Shown in pieces: positions 8,928-18,713 of a stretch of 64,000 nucleotides of DNA. The DNA comes from Calothrix parasitica NIES-267. Lineage in GTDB: Bacteria; Cyanobacteriota; Cyanobacteriia; Cyanobacteriales; Nostocaceae. Within the stretch, counting starts at the first letter, position 1. Each line of letters opens with the position of its first letter. The notes beneath the pieces were generated by a model. It was not told the DNA's origin. It searched no databases and saw only the letters and a program-made list of their open reading frames with translations. The position numbers and the translations under genes are program-made. The stretch is from positions 6,836,123-6,900,122 of the forward strand of contig NZ_AP018227.1 in the NCBI RefSeq assembly GCF_002368095.1, in the 5' to 3' direction.

Positions 8928-10253
8928 ATGACTGACGTAAATTATGATGGGAGTTTCGTTGGTAGATCCAAAGTTGTTGAAAAACGCAGTGAAGAATTAT
9001 TGCAAAGGGTTGACGAACAAATTGCTGATATTAATAGTCAGCTAAAAGCCGAAAAAACTAAAGTCTCCGTTGCTCGTAAAGGAACTTCACTGATACTTAA
9101 AGCAACATTGCCACTCAAACCAGGAGATAAAGGTGTACGTTCTAAGAAACAGTACCAGATTTCATTAGGAATCCCAGCAAATCTTAATGGGTGTCAAACG
9201 GCTAAGGAAGAAGCACGGATTTTAGGAACATTGATAGCTCGTCACAGTTTTAAATGGGATGATAAGTATCTTGGTCAAAAATCGCAGCAAAAAATAACAT
9301 TCCAATATGTCTACGATAATTTTGAAAACAAATATTATGAGTTCAATCCAAAGACTTTTAAATCTCAAAGTACAGTCTACAAACACTTACAGCAGATTCG
9401 ACTTTACTTTGATTTGAAAAAAACAGTTTCGGCTAATTATATTGAAACAGTCATCAAGGCTATAACTTCTGATGCTGTCAAAAGAGAAGTTATTGGTACA
9501 TCTGGTGTTATATGCAAATTATTTAATATAGAAGGAAATTTTAGTCATCTTCGACCCAGAAATTACAAACCGAAACAGAGAAATATTCCTACAGATAAAG
9601 ATATTGTTCTAGGTTGGGAAAAGTTTACAGATTATGCCGAAGACGATAACACTAGAGGAATGTGGAAGTTATACCGCTTGATTTACAGTATCATTGCGGT
9701 TTACGGTTTAAGACCAAAAGAAGTTTTAGTCAAGCCTGATGTAGATTGGTTTCTAAGTACAGAAAATATTGATAATACTTGGCGAGTCAATGAATTGTGT
9801 AAAACTGGAGCGAGGGAAGTTATACCATTTGTACCTCAATGGGTTGAGCAATTTAAGCTCAAAGATGAAGAAGATTTAATGTTACTCAAGGAAAGAACCA
9901 GGGATTTAACTTTTCTTCAAATTAAAGCTTTGAATTCAATGAACACACGTCATTGGTTAAAAATGGATATTGGTTTTGCACCCTATGACTTACGTCATGC
10001 TTGTGCAATTCGCGCTCATCTCAATGGTATTCCCGTGAAACTCGCAGCACAAAATCTTGGTCACGGTGTTTCAATGCATACACAAACATATCAGCAATGG
10101 TTATCTCTTGAACAGCGTAAAACTGGTTTTGATGCTGCTTTTGACAAAATGACCGAAGTTGATATGTTACGGAAGGAAAATGCTGAATTAAAACTAGAAA
10201 TTGAACAGCTTCGTGTAGAGTTGCAAAGGATGAAGTTGATGAACAAGTTTTGA
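8928..10253 (+). CDS. XisA/XisC-family tyrosine recombinase of E2
   Basis: Recombinase of 441 residues, expected to excise E2. The ATG at 8928 follows a TAAGGGA ribosome site. It has the family N-terminus (TDVNYDGSFVGRSK, ATLPLKPGDKG, ISLGIPANLNGCQTAKEEA), a divergent centre, and the catalytic block GLRPKE (Arg about 262), PYDLRHACAIRAH (about 352-364), LGHGVSMHTQTYQQW (nucleophile Tyr about 388) and a C-terminal coiled coil. It departs from its relatives in several family positions (LAAQNLGHG for the usual AAADNLGHS), so it is one of the more distant members here. It is transcribed in the nifB direction. Confidence 0.9.
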   Translation: MTDVNYDGSFVGRSKVVEKRSEELLQRVDEQIADINSQLKAEKTKVSVARKGTSLILKATLPLKPGDKGVRSKKQYQISLGIPANLNGCQTAKEEARILGTLIARHSFKWDDKYLGQKSQQKITFQYVYDNFENKYYEFNPKTFKSQSTVYKHLQQIRLYFDLKKTVSANYIETVIKAITSDAVKREVIGTSGVICKLFNIEGNFSHLRPRNYKPKQRNIPTDKDIVLGWEKFTDYAEDDNTRGMWKLYRLIYSIIAVYGLRPKEVLVKPDVDWFLSTENIDNTWRVNELCKTGAREVIPFVPQWVEQFKLKDEEDLMLLKERTRDLTFLQIKALNSMNTRHWLKMDIGFAPYDLRHACAIRAHLNGIPVKLAAQNLGHGVSMHTQTYQQWLSLEQRKTGFDAAFDKMTEVDMLRKENAELKLEIEQLRVELQRMKLMNKF

Positions 10254-10472
10254 TGCATTTTGGATCTATTTATTTAGTTATTAATGAAGTAGTTCAAAAC
10301 ACCGAGCAAAATAGTCACGGTAAGGCTTATTCCGTGGCAATTTTTTACTTTCAACAGATTAGTTAACTACCTAACAAAATTCATAAAAATTTATGAACTA
10401 TTGCAAATAAACTACTTTTTTCTATACTTAACCATAGGTTATTCTTAACTATACTTATATTTTAAAGGTTAT

Positions 10473-11846
10473 TTGTATAACCTAGTAAAACCTATGGATA
10501 GTCTTAAGCAAGCACTAGGTAATCTTCCTCATAAAGCAGGAGAATCAATAGTTACTAATATTTTCATTCTGGAGCTTATAAAGGCTCTAGGCTTTGGGCA
10601 AACTGAAACTGTTCCGGAATTTCCTACTGGAAGTGGCACCGATACTGTCGATTTTGCTGTTCGCAAAAACACCGAACAAGATAAATTTATTCATAGCCAA
10701 TCCAACCCCTATATGTTGATTGAGGTAAAAGGCAGAGACAGTAATTTAAGTGATGATTCCTCTCAATACAACAAAACAGTCAAGCAATTGAAGCGCTATT
10801 TGCTTGCCTCAAATTGCAAATCTGCTCAATGGGGAATAGTTACCAATTCCCAACATATTCAATTATTTAGAAAGCATGGCAAGGTAATTCATCCTGCAAG
10901 TCTTAATTTTAAAATAACAACTGCAAATATAGATCAAGTTGTATTAGAAATAAAGAAAAAGATAGACAGTCCCTACAATGCTTTAACAGTAGCTATTTAT
11001 AACAATAAGGGGGGCGTTGGGAAAACTACTACTACATTAAATTTGGCCGCTACTTTGGCTAACTTTGGAAAGCGTTCTTTAATAATAGATTTTGACCCTA
11101 ATCAGCAAGACTTAACTAATTCCCTAGGTATCAAACCTAGTCAAGATGCTCTATATTCTTGGCTGGTAAATAAGAATGACCAGTACCCAAATAATTTGAT
11201 AATGCCATGCAAATTTCCAATAAATTCTAATTTCCCTATTAGGAAAAAAATACAATTTGATATTATTGCCAGTGACAAAAAACTTTTGGGTTTTGGAGAA
11301 GAAAAAATACTTCAACTTATAGATCATCGTAGGTTACGACAAGCATTAGAATCCTTTAAGTCTGAATACGATTACATTTTAATTGATTCTCCTCCAAATT
11401 GGAGATTCTTCAGCAAAAGCGCTATTTATGCAGCAGATGTAGTATTAATTCCAACTAAACATAATAGTATTTCTTCTCTACGAAATGTCGCAACAGTTAT
11501 TAAAGATTATATTCCTGAAATCAATAAAATCAGAAATGATGGAAGCCCCATAGCTCTACCGATTTTTTTCAATGGCGAATCTATTACCGCTTCTCAAAGG
11601 CTTACTGCACAACAAGCCATAAATAACACAATACGTCAGGCAAAAAATGATAAGTTAAATTCTATTGATTTAACGCAATATTTTTATCCTAAATCAACTC
11701 GAACTAGGAAAGACCAACATATTTTTGAAATCCCGAGCTACGCACATATTGCTAACGCTGCATTTTCTCACACACCGGCTGTGTGTAAAAATCGGACAGC
11801 TTTAAGTTATTACGAAGCATTAGCTAAAGAATATTTTTTGCAATAA
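10473..11846 (+). CDS. ParA-type ATPase with N-terminal nuclease-like domain
   Basis: 457 residues from a TTG at 10473, which has AAAGG just upstream; an ATG at 10494 is the alternative. The N-terminal 150 residues look like the HsdR N-terminal / PD-(D/E)xK fold: AGESIVTNIFILELIKALGF, then TVDFAV and YMLIEVKGR, i.e. an Asp followed by E-x-K. The second part is a ParA/MinD ATPase with the deviant Walker A IYNNKGGVGKTTTTLNLAA (about residues 173-191), LIIDFDPNQQDLT and YILIDSPPNW. ParA moves or segregates DNA with a ParB partner; the next gene, 14 bp downstream, is such a partner candidate. Whether the N-terminal domain cuts DNA is unknown. Confidence 0.75.
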   Translation: MYNLVKPMDSLKQALGNLPHKAGESIVTNIFILELIKALGFGQTETVPEFPTGSGTDTVDFAVRKNTEQDKFIHSQSNPYMLIEVKGRDSNLSDDSSQYNKTVKQLKRYLLASNCKSAQWGIVTNSQHIQLFRKHGKVIHPASLNFKITTANIDQVVLEIKKKIDSPYNALTVAIYNNKGGVGKTTTTLNLAATLANFGKRSLIIDFDPNQQDLTNSLGIKPSQDALYSWLVNKNDQYPNNLIMPCKFPINSNFPIRKKIQFDIIASDKKLLGFGEEKILQLIDHRRLRQALESFKSEYDYILIDSPPNWRFFSKSAIYAADVVLIPTKHNSISSLRNVATVIKDYIPEINKIRNDGSPIALPIFFNGESITASQRLTAQQAINNTIRQAKNDKLNSIDLTQYFYPKSTRTRKDQHIFEIPSYAHIANAAFSHTPAVCKNRTALSYYEALAKEYFLQ

Positions 11847-11860
11847 GAGGATATATATAG

Positions 11861-12559
11861 ATGAGTTTAAGTAATGTAGGAAATTTGATGTACCTTTACA
11901 TGGATGAAATTAATCTAAGTGAAGGTACAGATTCACCAGAATTTTTAATTAAGGCTTCAGCAAAAGTGCTTATGGAAGCGGGTGGAAGAAATTGGGTACC
12001 AGTTATTGTTAAAGAGATTGGTGAGAATCAGTATGAGGTTATCGGTAATGCAGATGTTTATGCAATTGCAGATGAAGCTGGATTAGAGCGTATTTGGTGC
12101 ATCATTGCAGATTCAAATGAGAATATTGTGAACTCTACTAGAGTTTTGACTGGGGAATCATTGCCTAAAATCAATTTATCTATTGCAACTAGAGACGAGA
12201 TTAAGGCTGCATTGCAATATCTAATTGAAAAGCCGGGTAGTCCCTTACAGAAGGGAGTCAAATTAAATATTGCAACCACTAATATTGATAAAGCTCCCCG
12301 TAAATTCTGGAAAACCTTAGATCCAATTACAAAGCTAAAGAGTGGTATCGGTAAAGGAAGAAAACTAGATGCACTGAAAGAAATTTTTTACCTAACTCCT
12401 CAAGCAAAATCTGAAGCAGAGGAAAATTATGAGTCACTAAAATCATTAACAGTGGCAGAACTAAAAAAAATGGCTAAAAACCAAGGAATTACAGGTTATT
12501 CAAAAAAGAAAAAGCAAGAATTAATAGAGATGCTGCGACCTTCCACAAACAACTGGTAA
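11861..12559 (+). CDS. ParB-like protein with C-terminal SAP/Rho-N domain
   Basis: 232 residues; ATG after an AGAGGA ribosome site, 14 bp behind the ParA gene, so cotranscribed. The N-terminal 90 residues (LMEAGGRNWVPVIVKEIGE, YEVIGNADVYAIADEAGLE, WCIIAD) resemble the ParB N-terminal domain. The last 35 residues (LTVAELKKMAKNQGITGYS, then KKQELIEML) form a clear SAP / Rho-N helix-extension-helix that binds DNA. With the upstream ATPase it makes a plausible partition pair. Other readings are a DNA-sensing module of a defence system, given the nuclease-like domain of its partner. The family-level call for the N-terminus is tentative; that for the C-terminus is good. Confidence 0.7.
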   Translation: MSLSNVGNLMYLYMDEINLSEGTDSPEFLIKASAKVLMEAGGRNWVPVIVKEIGENQYEVIGNADVYAIADEAGLERIWCIIADSNENIVNSTRVLTGESLPKINLSIATRDEIKAALQYLIEKPGSPLQKGVKLNIATTNIDKAPRKFWKTLDPITKLKSGIGKGRKLDALKEIFYLTPQAKSEAEENYESLKSLTVAELKKMAKNQGITGYSKKKKQELIEMLRPSTNNW

Positions 12560-12814
12560 ATAGTAGAAGGTCAATAACCAGCTATATTGACCTACAGAAT
12601 ATCAATTAGGGAAACACAAAAATATAATTATCTAATCAAAACAGTAATTATATTTACTGTTTTGAGTTTTTAAGATAAATTAGTTACTATATTAATGTTT
12701 CAAAAAAAGCTATTTTTGATTATATTATTGATTATTTAGGTATTTTGTAGGTAAAAATAGATTTTATATTGAAATAACTCTTATATATAAAGAATATAAA
12801 CTAATATCGTCACC
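12560..12814. other. AT-rich tail of E2, no gene seen
   Basis: 255 bp of low-complexity AT-rich DNA between the ParB-like gene and the right E2 site. No gene or clear hairpin terminator was recognised. Confidence 0.4.
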
Positions 12815-12823
12815 TTCTGTCAA
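12815..12823 (+). repeat. E2 right recombination site
   Basis: TTCTGTCAA, second copy of the E2 repeat, followed by nifB codons for G-G-Y-G-E-E. Confidence 0.9.
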
Positions 12824-13015
12824 GGTGGATACGGCGAAGAAGCGACTTTGGAAAATATCATTAAAGCATTGGCTGACTGTAAAGCAGTATTGGTTTCCAA
12901 AATTGGCGATTGTCCCAAAGAAGAACTGCAAAAAGCAGGAATCCAAGCTGTTGAAGCTTACGACTTAATCGATAAAGTTGCTTTAGAGTTTTACAAAGAA
13001 GCAATTGGCGAGTAG
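12824..13015 (+). CDS. nifB: NifB, fragment 3 of 3 (C-terminus)
   Basis: The last 63 codons of NifB plus stop, reading [20 protein letters not shown] and ending [10 protein letters not shown]. This is the end of the NifX/NafY-like domain that many NifB proteins carry at the C-terminus. It has no start codon of its own and is only translated after E2 is excised. The frame matches fragment 2 across the TTCTGTCAA junction. fdxN follows 287 bp downstream. Confidence 0.94.
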   Translation, partial: GGYGEEATLENIIKALADCKAVLVSKIGDCPKEELQKAGIQAVEAYDLIDKVALEFYKEAIGE

Positions 13016-13302
13016 AAATTTTAGATTTTAGGTTTTAGATTTATACTAATTTCTACGGAGAAACAGGTTGTAAATAGTCGTAAAAGTCAAAAGTTATTAT
13101 GACAAAGATAAATATAAGACTATAAATCAATCTAAAATCCGTCCGTGTAAAGTTTAGGGTAGAAATATCTATTCTGGTTTTCTACCCAAACTTTACCCAA
13201 AACAAATCTATCTTTTACTTGAATACTAAAATCTTAAATCCAGAATCTTTCATTACCCACTGCCATTACCTCAATTCAAGAACATAAATAAAGGTGTAAA
13301 AA

Positions 13303-13644
13303 ATGGCTTACAAAATTACAAGCAAATGTATTTCCTGCGATTTATGTAAAACTGTATGTCCCACTAACGCTATCAAAATGGTTGATGAGCGTCCGTGGAT
13401 TGACCCCAAGCTTTGTAAAAACTGTGTCGATAGCATTTATTCAGTACCTCAATGTAAAGCAGGTTGTCCTACATATGACGGCTGTGTTAAAGAAACATCA
13501 GAAGACTATTGGGAAAACTGGTTTGATACTTACAAAAATCTAAAATCGCAACTTACAAATAAAACAGATAAAACAGAATATTGGAAAAAGTGGTTCAATA
13601 CTTATTCCCAAAAATACTCCGAACAGTTACCAGTTAACGGTTAA
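13303..13644 (+). CDS. fdxN: FdxN, 2[4Fe-4S] bacterial-type ferredoxin
   Basis: A 113-residue ferredoxin encoded between nifB and nifS, the usual cyanobacterial position. The first cluster motif CISCDLCKTVCPT (residues 9-21) is of the 4Fe-4S type. The second is the extended form CKNC, with CKAGCPTYDGC after an 8-residue insertion (about residues 45-66). A Trp-rich tail (ENWFDTYKN, KKWFNTYSQ) follows. It probably donates electrons in cofactor assembly or to nitrogenase. In Anabaena PCC 7120 this gene is interrupted by a large XisF-type element; here it is continuous. The ATG at 13303 follows AAAGGTG. Confidence 0.92.
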   Translation: MAYKITSKCISCDLCKTVCPTNAIKMVDERPWIDPKLCKNCVDSIYSVPQCKAGCPTYDGCVKETSEDYWENWFDTYKNLKSQLTNKTDKTEYWKKWFNTYSQKYSEQLPVNG

Positions 13645-13807
13645 CAGTAAGAAGTGAGGAGTAGAGAGTACCGAGTAGCGAATAAGAAATTAATTCTTCC
13701 TTGTCCTCCTTCTTGTATCCTCCTCTCCCTCTTCCCTGTCTATAGTTATAAAAAAACAGTAAAAAAGAAAACATTTTATCCCGAAGTATATTAGAGATAT
13801 CGAAATT

Positions 13808-15016
13808 ATGCAAAAAGACTGTATTTACTTAGACAATAATGCTACCACTAAGGTAGACCCGAAGGTTGTTGAGGCTATGTTGCCTTATTTAACCGAGCAT
13901 TACGGCAATCCTTCCAGTATGCATACCTTTGGGGGACAAGTCGGTAAAGCGGTAAAGCAAGCTAGAGAAAATGTTGCAGCCCTTCTCGGTGCCGAAACCT
14001 CTGAAATAGTCTTTAATAGTGGTGGAACTGAAGGAGATAATGCTGCTATTCGGGCTGCACTTCAAGCACAACCTAGCAAAAAACATATTATTACAACCCA
14101 GGTAGAACATCCCGCTGTTCTCAATCTTTGCAAGCAATTACAAAAACAAGGTTATAAAGTTACCTATCTTTCAGTGAATCGTCAGGGACAGTTAGATTTA
14201 GATGAGCTAGACAATGCTCTCACAAATGATACGGCTTTGGTTAGCGTTATGTATGCAAATAACGAAACCGGAGTAATCTTCCCTGTAGAGGAAGTCGGTA
14301 AGCGAGCTAAAGAATACGGTGCTCTGTTTCATGTTGATGGTGTTCAAGCTGTAGGGAAAATTCCCGTTAACATGAAAAACAGCACCATTGATATGCTGAC
14401 TCTCTCCGGTCACAAAATTCATGGACCCAAAGGTATTGGGGCATTATACGTGCGAAAAGGAGTCAGATTCCGTCCTTCGGTAATAGGTGGTGGACAAGAG
14501 CGTGGTAGACGTGCGGGTACTGAAAACGTACCAGCTATAATTGCTTTAGGTAAAGCTGCCGAACTCGAATTGCAACATTTAGAAGAAGCAGGAAAAAGAC
14601 AAAAAACTTTACGCGACCGACTAGAAAATGCTATAATAGAGTCAGTTGGTGAATGTGAAATCAATGGTGGCGGAACGCAGAGATTACCCAACACAACAAA
14701 TATTGGTTTCAAATATATCGAAGGCGAAGCAATATTACTATTATTAAATCAGCACGGAATTTGTGCATCCAGCGGCTCTGCTTGTAGTTCTGGATCTTTA
14801 GAACCTTCCCACATTTTACGGTCGATGGGAGTACCCTATACAACATTACACGGTTCCATCCGTTTTAGTCTTTCTCGATACAATACAGATGCCGATATTG
14901 ATGCAGTATTAGCAGTATTACCCGCCATCGTCCGCCGTCTGCGCGAACTATCACCCTTCAAAAACGATGATGCGGCTTGGCTTAAAGACCAAGAACAAGC
15001 ACTGGCTCAACACTAA
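13808..15016 (+). CDS. nifS: NifS, cysteine desulfurase
   Basis: PLP-dependent cysteine desulfurase of 402 residues that releases sulphur from cysteine for nitrogenase Fe-S clusters, handing it to NifU encoded next. It begins YLDNNATTKVDPKVVEAMLP and has the cofactor Lys in LSGHKIHGPKGIGALY (about residue 202). The mobile catalytic Cys lies in CASSGSACSSGSLEPSH (about residue 325). Length is normal and the frame is uninterrupted. It lies 160 bp behind fdxN in the nifB operon and 118 bp before nifU. Confidence 0.95.
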   Translation: MQKDCIYLDNNATTKVDPKVVEAMLPYLTEHYGNPSSMHTFGGQVGKAVKQARENVAALLGAETSEIVFNSGGTEGDNAAIRAALQAQPSKKHIITTQVEHPAVLNLCKQLQKQGYKVTYLSVNRQGQLDLDELDNALTNDTALVSVMYANNETGVIFPVEEVGKRAKEYGALFHVDGVQAVGKIPVNMKNSTIDMLTLSGHKIHGPKGIGALYVRKGVRFRPSVIGGGQERGRRAGTENVPAIIALGKAAELELQHLEEAGKRQKTLRDRLENAIIESVGECEINGGGTQRLPNTTNIGFKYIEGEAILLLLNQHGICASSGSACSSGSLEPSHILRSMGVPYTTLHGSIRFSLSRYNTDADIDAVLAVLPAIVRRLRELSPFKNDDAAWLKDQEQALAQH

Positions 15017-15134
15017 AAGTTAAGAGGACGGGACTTAGGAGTTAAGAGTTAAATAATTAACTATTCTCTAACTCTTTCCCGAACTCTCTCTACTTGTTAT
15101 TCATAATTAATTACTCATCACTCGAAATACGGCT

Positions 15135-16040
15135 ATGTGGGACTATACAGATAAGGTACTAGAATTCTTTTACAATCCTAAAAATCAAGGTGTTCTTGAA
15201 GACAAAGGTGAAGCAGGTGTTAAACTTGCTGTCGGAGAAGTCGGTAGCATCGCTTGTGGTGACGCTTTAAGACTCCATATCAAGGTAGACGAAGAAACAA
15301 ATAAAATCCTTGATGCTCGATTTCAAACATTTGGTTGCACAAGTGCGATCGCATCTTCGGAAGCTCTGGTAGAATTAGTAAAGGGCAAGACATTAGACGA
15401 AGCTCTAAATATTTCTAACAAAGACATTGCAGAATATTTAGGCGGATTACCTCAAGAGAAAATGCACTGCTCGGTAATGGGTCAAGAAGCTCTAGAAGCA
15501 GCAATCTCTAATTACAGAGGTATTCCGATTGTGGCTCATGATGAAGATGACGAAGGAGCAATCATCTGTACCTGCTTCGGTATTACCGAACCTAAAATTC
15601 AACGCATCGTAAAAGAAAACAAACTTACAACCGCAGAAGAAGTTACAAACTTTATTAAAGCTGGTGGTGGATGTGGAACCTGTTTGGCTACGATTGATGA
15701 CATTATCATCGAAAACCAACGGAATTCTACTTTTACCCCTGAGACACAATCAAATAACAGTAATAACAATACCAGTACTCAAGTTAGCGATAAACCGCTG
15801 ACACCAGTGCAAAAGATAGCACTTATACAAAAAGTATTAGACGAAGAAATAAGACCCATCCTTATCGCCGATGGGGGAGATGTAGAACTCTACGATGTAG
15901 AAGGCGATACAATCCGAGTAATCCTTCAAGGTGCTTGCGGTTCATGCTCTAGCAGCTTTGCAACCCTCAAAAATGCCATCGAAGCAAAACTCAAAGAACG
16001 CATTAGCAACAACATTACAGTTGAAGCAGTTAACAGTTAG
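15135..16040 (+). CDS. nifU: NifU, Fe-S cluster scaffold
   Basis: Three-domain scaffold of 301 residues. An IscU-like N-terminal domain has cluster Cys in VGSIACGDALRL, FGCTSAIASS and MHCSVMG. A central [2Fe-2S] domain of the BFD type has CTCFGITEPKIQ and GGGCGTC (about residues 145-185). After an Asn/Ser-rich linker comes the C-terminal NifU domain with GACGSCSSSFATLKNAIE (about 255-275). It receives sulphur from NifS and delivers clusters to nitrogenase. It is full length and uninterrupted. A 199-bp gap separates it from nifH. Confidence 0.95.
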   Translation: MWDYTDKVLEFFYNPKNQGVLEDKGEAGVKLAVGEVGSIACGDALRLHIKVDEETNKILDARFQTFGCTSAIASSEALVELVKGKTLDEALNISNKDIAEYLGGLPQEKMHCSVMGQEALEAAISNYRGIPIVAHDEDDEGAIICTCFGITEPKIQRIVKENKLTTAEEVTNFIKAGGGCGTCLATIDDIIIENQRNSTFTPETQSNNSNNNTSTQVSDKPLTPVQKIALIQKVLDEEIRPILIADGGDVELYDVEGDTIRVILQGACGSCSSSFATLKNAIEAKLKERISNNITVEAVNS

Positions 16041-16239
16041 TAGAAAATGAATAAATATCTACGCTTCAACTAACAACCAAAAACTAAGAAACTAAAAACC
16101 AATTATGAATCTACAGCAAATAGTTGTAGAGCGTGCGCCACCTGCCACGTTCTATAAGCGAGTCACCCTCTCTAATTGTGTGACAATTAACAAGAAGCAC
16201 TGCACCCACTTAGCAAACAATTAATTGCAGGAGAAAACA

Positions 16240-16275
16240 ATGACTGAAGAAAAAATCAGACAGATAGCGTTCTAC
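16240..16275 (+). CDS. nifH: NifH, fragment 1 of 3 (first 12 codons)
   Basis: Start of the nitrogenase Fe protein: ATG at 16240 behind a strong GCAGGAG ribosome site, reading MTEEKIRQIAFY. It is cut by E3 just before the P-loop; unrearranged, the frame adds Ser-Ile-Cys and stops at 16287, giving only a 15-residue peptide. Joining 16240-16275 with 18088-18545 and 20294-20693 gives 894 nt, i.e. 297 residues plus stop, the normal NifH length, with every conserved motif in frame. The fragment is too short to be found by ordinary gene callers. Confidence 0.93.
16269..16275 (+). repeat. E3 left recombination site
   Basis: GTTCTAC within nifH codons A-F-Y; identical to 18081-18087. The core is short, so the recombinase must read flanking sequence too. 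Confidence 0.85.
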
Positions 16276-16388
16276 AGCATTTGTTAACTAGAAGTGTAGT
16301 ATCTCATGATATGTTTATCTGTAACAGTTAGAGTTAATTAATTGTTCGGAGTAAACAGCATAAATCATAGTGTACTTTTAGTGTAAAA

Positions 16389-17777
16389 ATGAAAGATATA
16401 CAGGGTGAAGTTTTCAATGATTTTGAAGCACCAACTACCACTGATGGAAGTTTTACTGGAAGACAAACAGTGGCTAAAGCAACCCAAAAGCATTTGCAAA
16501 TGAAGCTCGAACAAGAAATAGTAGAAGTAAACCAACGATTAAAAACCAGTAAGACTAAGGTAACTATTCATTCAAGAAAGGGAACTATTCAACTACGTGC
16601 TACTCTCCCCTTGAAACCAATGGATGTAGACCTGAAAGGAAAACATAGAAAGCAATACACCATAAGTCTCGGTATACCAGCTAGTTTTGACGGACTGAAA
16701 ACTGCTGAAGAGGAAGCACAGGAGTTAGGAAAGTTAATCGCTCGTCAGACTTTTGCATGGACTGATAAATACTTAGGAATTAAAGCCTATAAGAAAGAAA
16801 GCATCAGTTTTAGGGAATTTTACGAACAATTTGAAAGCTTTTATTTTTCAACTAGGAAGCGTAATTTAAAAAGCGAAAACACTTATCAAGGTGTCATCAG
16901 GTGTTACAGAAGACATTTTTTGCAAGATATACCAATTAATTCAGAAAATTTAGTAAATTGCATTTTAACTTCTAAAACTCCTCATACTAGGGAACATGCA
17001 ATCAAACTAGGATATATAATTGCTAAAAAATTTAACTTAAAAATTGATTTCAAGATTCTTAAGTTAAAGATAGAAAAAAATGAACGCAATATTCCATCGG
17101 ATAAGGATATCACGATGGGATATTTTTGTTTTGACTTACATTTACAAAAAATCAAAGCAGTTAAGCCTAAAAGTATTAAAAGCAATAAAATTTACAAACT
17201 AATATATGGCTTAATCGCTGTATATGGATTGCGACCTAGAGAAATCATGAATCAACCCGATCTAAACTGGTTCGTTTCATCTGAAAATAAAAACTGTACC
17301 TTTAAAGTTCACGAATCTAATAAAACTGGATACAGAGAAGTATTTCCCTTTGTGTCAGAATGGGTTGAGCTTTTTGATATCAAAAATCCAGAAAATATAA
17401 ATCTTTTAAAAGATTATGTGGATAGAGAAATAACACCATCTTCTTTAGCTGGAATGGTAACTAATCTTTCCAAGTTTTTCTCTAATATAGGATTAAAATT
17501 TACACCATACGATTTAAGACATGCTTGTGCCATTCGAGCACATTTGCAGGGAGTTCCGATTAAAGCAGCATCTGATAATTTAGGTCATTCTGTAGATATT
17601 CATACAAAAGTTTATCAAAGATGGTTTGGTTTAGAAAATCGACGTAAAGCATTTCAACAAACTGCTGAGAATAACAATGAAGTTGATAAATTAAAAGATG
17701 AAGTATTATGTCTTAACAAGAGGATAAATCAATTAGAAACTGAGTTAGCTAGATATAAGCTAAAGGTAATGATGTAA
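16389..17777 (+). CDS. XisA/XisC-family tyrosine recombinase of E3
   Basis: Recombinase of 462 residues, expected to excise E3 from nifH. The N-terminus MKDIQGEVFNDFEAPTTTDG is nearly the same as that of the E4 and E1 enzymes. The family block ATLPLKP with ISLGIPASFDGLKTAEEEA follows. The central core-binding region (about residues 150-240) is divergent. The catalytic signatures are GLRPRE (Arg about 282), YDLRHACAIRAH, LGHSVDIHTKVYQRW (nucleophile Tyr about 409) and a coiled-coil tail. As in its relatives, HxxR is YxxR. A hairpin terminator lies 35 bp downstream. Confidence 0.92.
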   Translation: MKDIQGEVFNDFEAPTTTDGSFTGRQTVAKATQKHLQMKLEQEIVEVNQRLKTSKTKVTIHSRKGTIQLRATLPLKPMDVDLKGKHRKQYTISLGIPASFDGLKTAEEEAQELGKLIARQTFAWTDKYLGIKAYKKESISFREFYEQFESFYFSTRKRNLKSENTYQGVIRCYRRHFLQDIPINSENLVNCILTSKTPHTREHAIKLGYIIAKKFNLKIDFKILKLKIEKNERNIPSDKDITMGYFCFDLHLQKIKAVKPKSIKSNKIYKLIYGLIAVYGLRPREIMNQPDLNWFVSSENKNCTFKVHESNKTGYREVFPFVSEWVELFDIKNPENINLLKDYVDREITPSSLAGMVTNLSKFFSNIGLKFTPYDLRHACAIRAHLQGVPIKAASDNLGHSVDIHTKVYQRWFGLENRRKAFQQTAENNNEVDKLKDEVLCLNKRINQLETELARYKLKVMM

Positions 17778-17811
17778 TTTACTTTTATCTTCCTTTATTG
17801 ATTTGATAACA

Positions 17812-17835
17812 GTAGGCTATAAACGCCTACTTTTT
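17812..17835 (+). terminator. terminator of the E3 recombinase gene
   Basis: Stem GTAGGC (17812-17817) / GCCTAC (17825-17830) with a 7-base loop followed by TTTTT, 35 bp after the recombinase stop: a standard intrinsic terminator. The remaining DNA to 18080 shows no gene. Confidence 0.75.
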
Positions 17836-18063
17836 CTATTTTAGTTTTAATAAACGATATATATCTCTTTTTTATACTATTCTTTTGTATATTATGAATC
17901 ATAATTGCAATTACATTTATTTAAAGTGAATTATTAGTGTAGAGAAAGTAAGTTAAATTATTTTTTTAGTTGGTGTTTTATGTTTTTGGAATGGCTTATT
18001 TAGGGGAGAAATAGTGTCAAACTTCAGAGAAAGAATCGAAAAGCTTTATTAGTAAGACTTTGA

Positions 18064-18558
<495 letters not shown>

Positions 18559-18713
18559 TAGATTTATTGATAGTATTTGGGTTTGGTAAAACTAAATAAC
18601 CCTTGCACTATTTTTTCCCTACATAATTTTTTTAAATCAGCAATAAACATCAATTAAAATCAGAAATTTATTGACATTTTGAGCACTACTTTTTCCCTAG
18701 TCGAATACATAAA

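Larger units (their letters stand above)
8811..12823. mobile_element. E2, second nifB excision element (4004 bp)
   Basis: DNA between two copies of TTCTGTCAA (8811-8819 and 12815-12823). Excision removes 4004 bp and joins GAC CAT TTC TGT CAA GGT GGA TAC, restoring D-H-F-C-Q-G-G-Y. It contains a tyrosine recombinase, a ParA-type ATPase and a ParB/SAP-like protein, all on the plus strand. The partition-like pair hints at a plasmid origin. Confidence 0.93.

Noticed and set aside
12764-12946. Minus-strand 60-codon frame over the end of nifB
   Set aside because: It covers the E2 right site and nifB C-terminal codons on the opposite strand, so it is a shadow.
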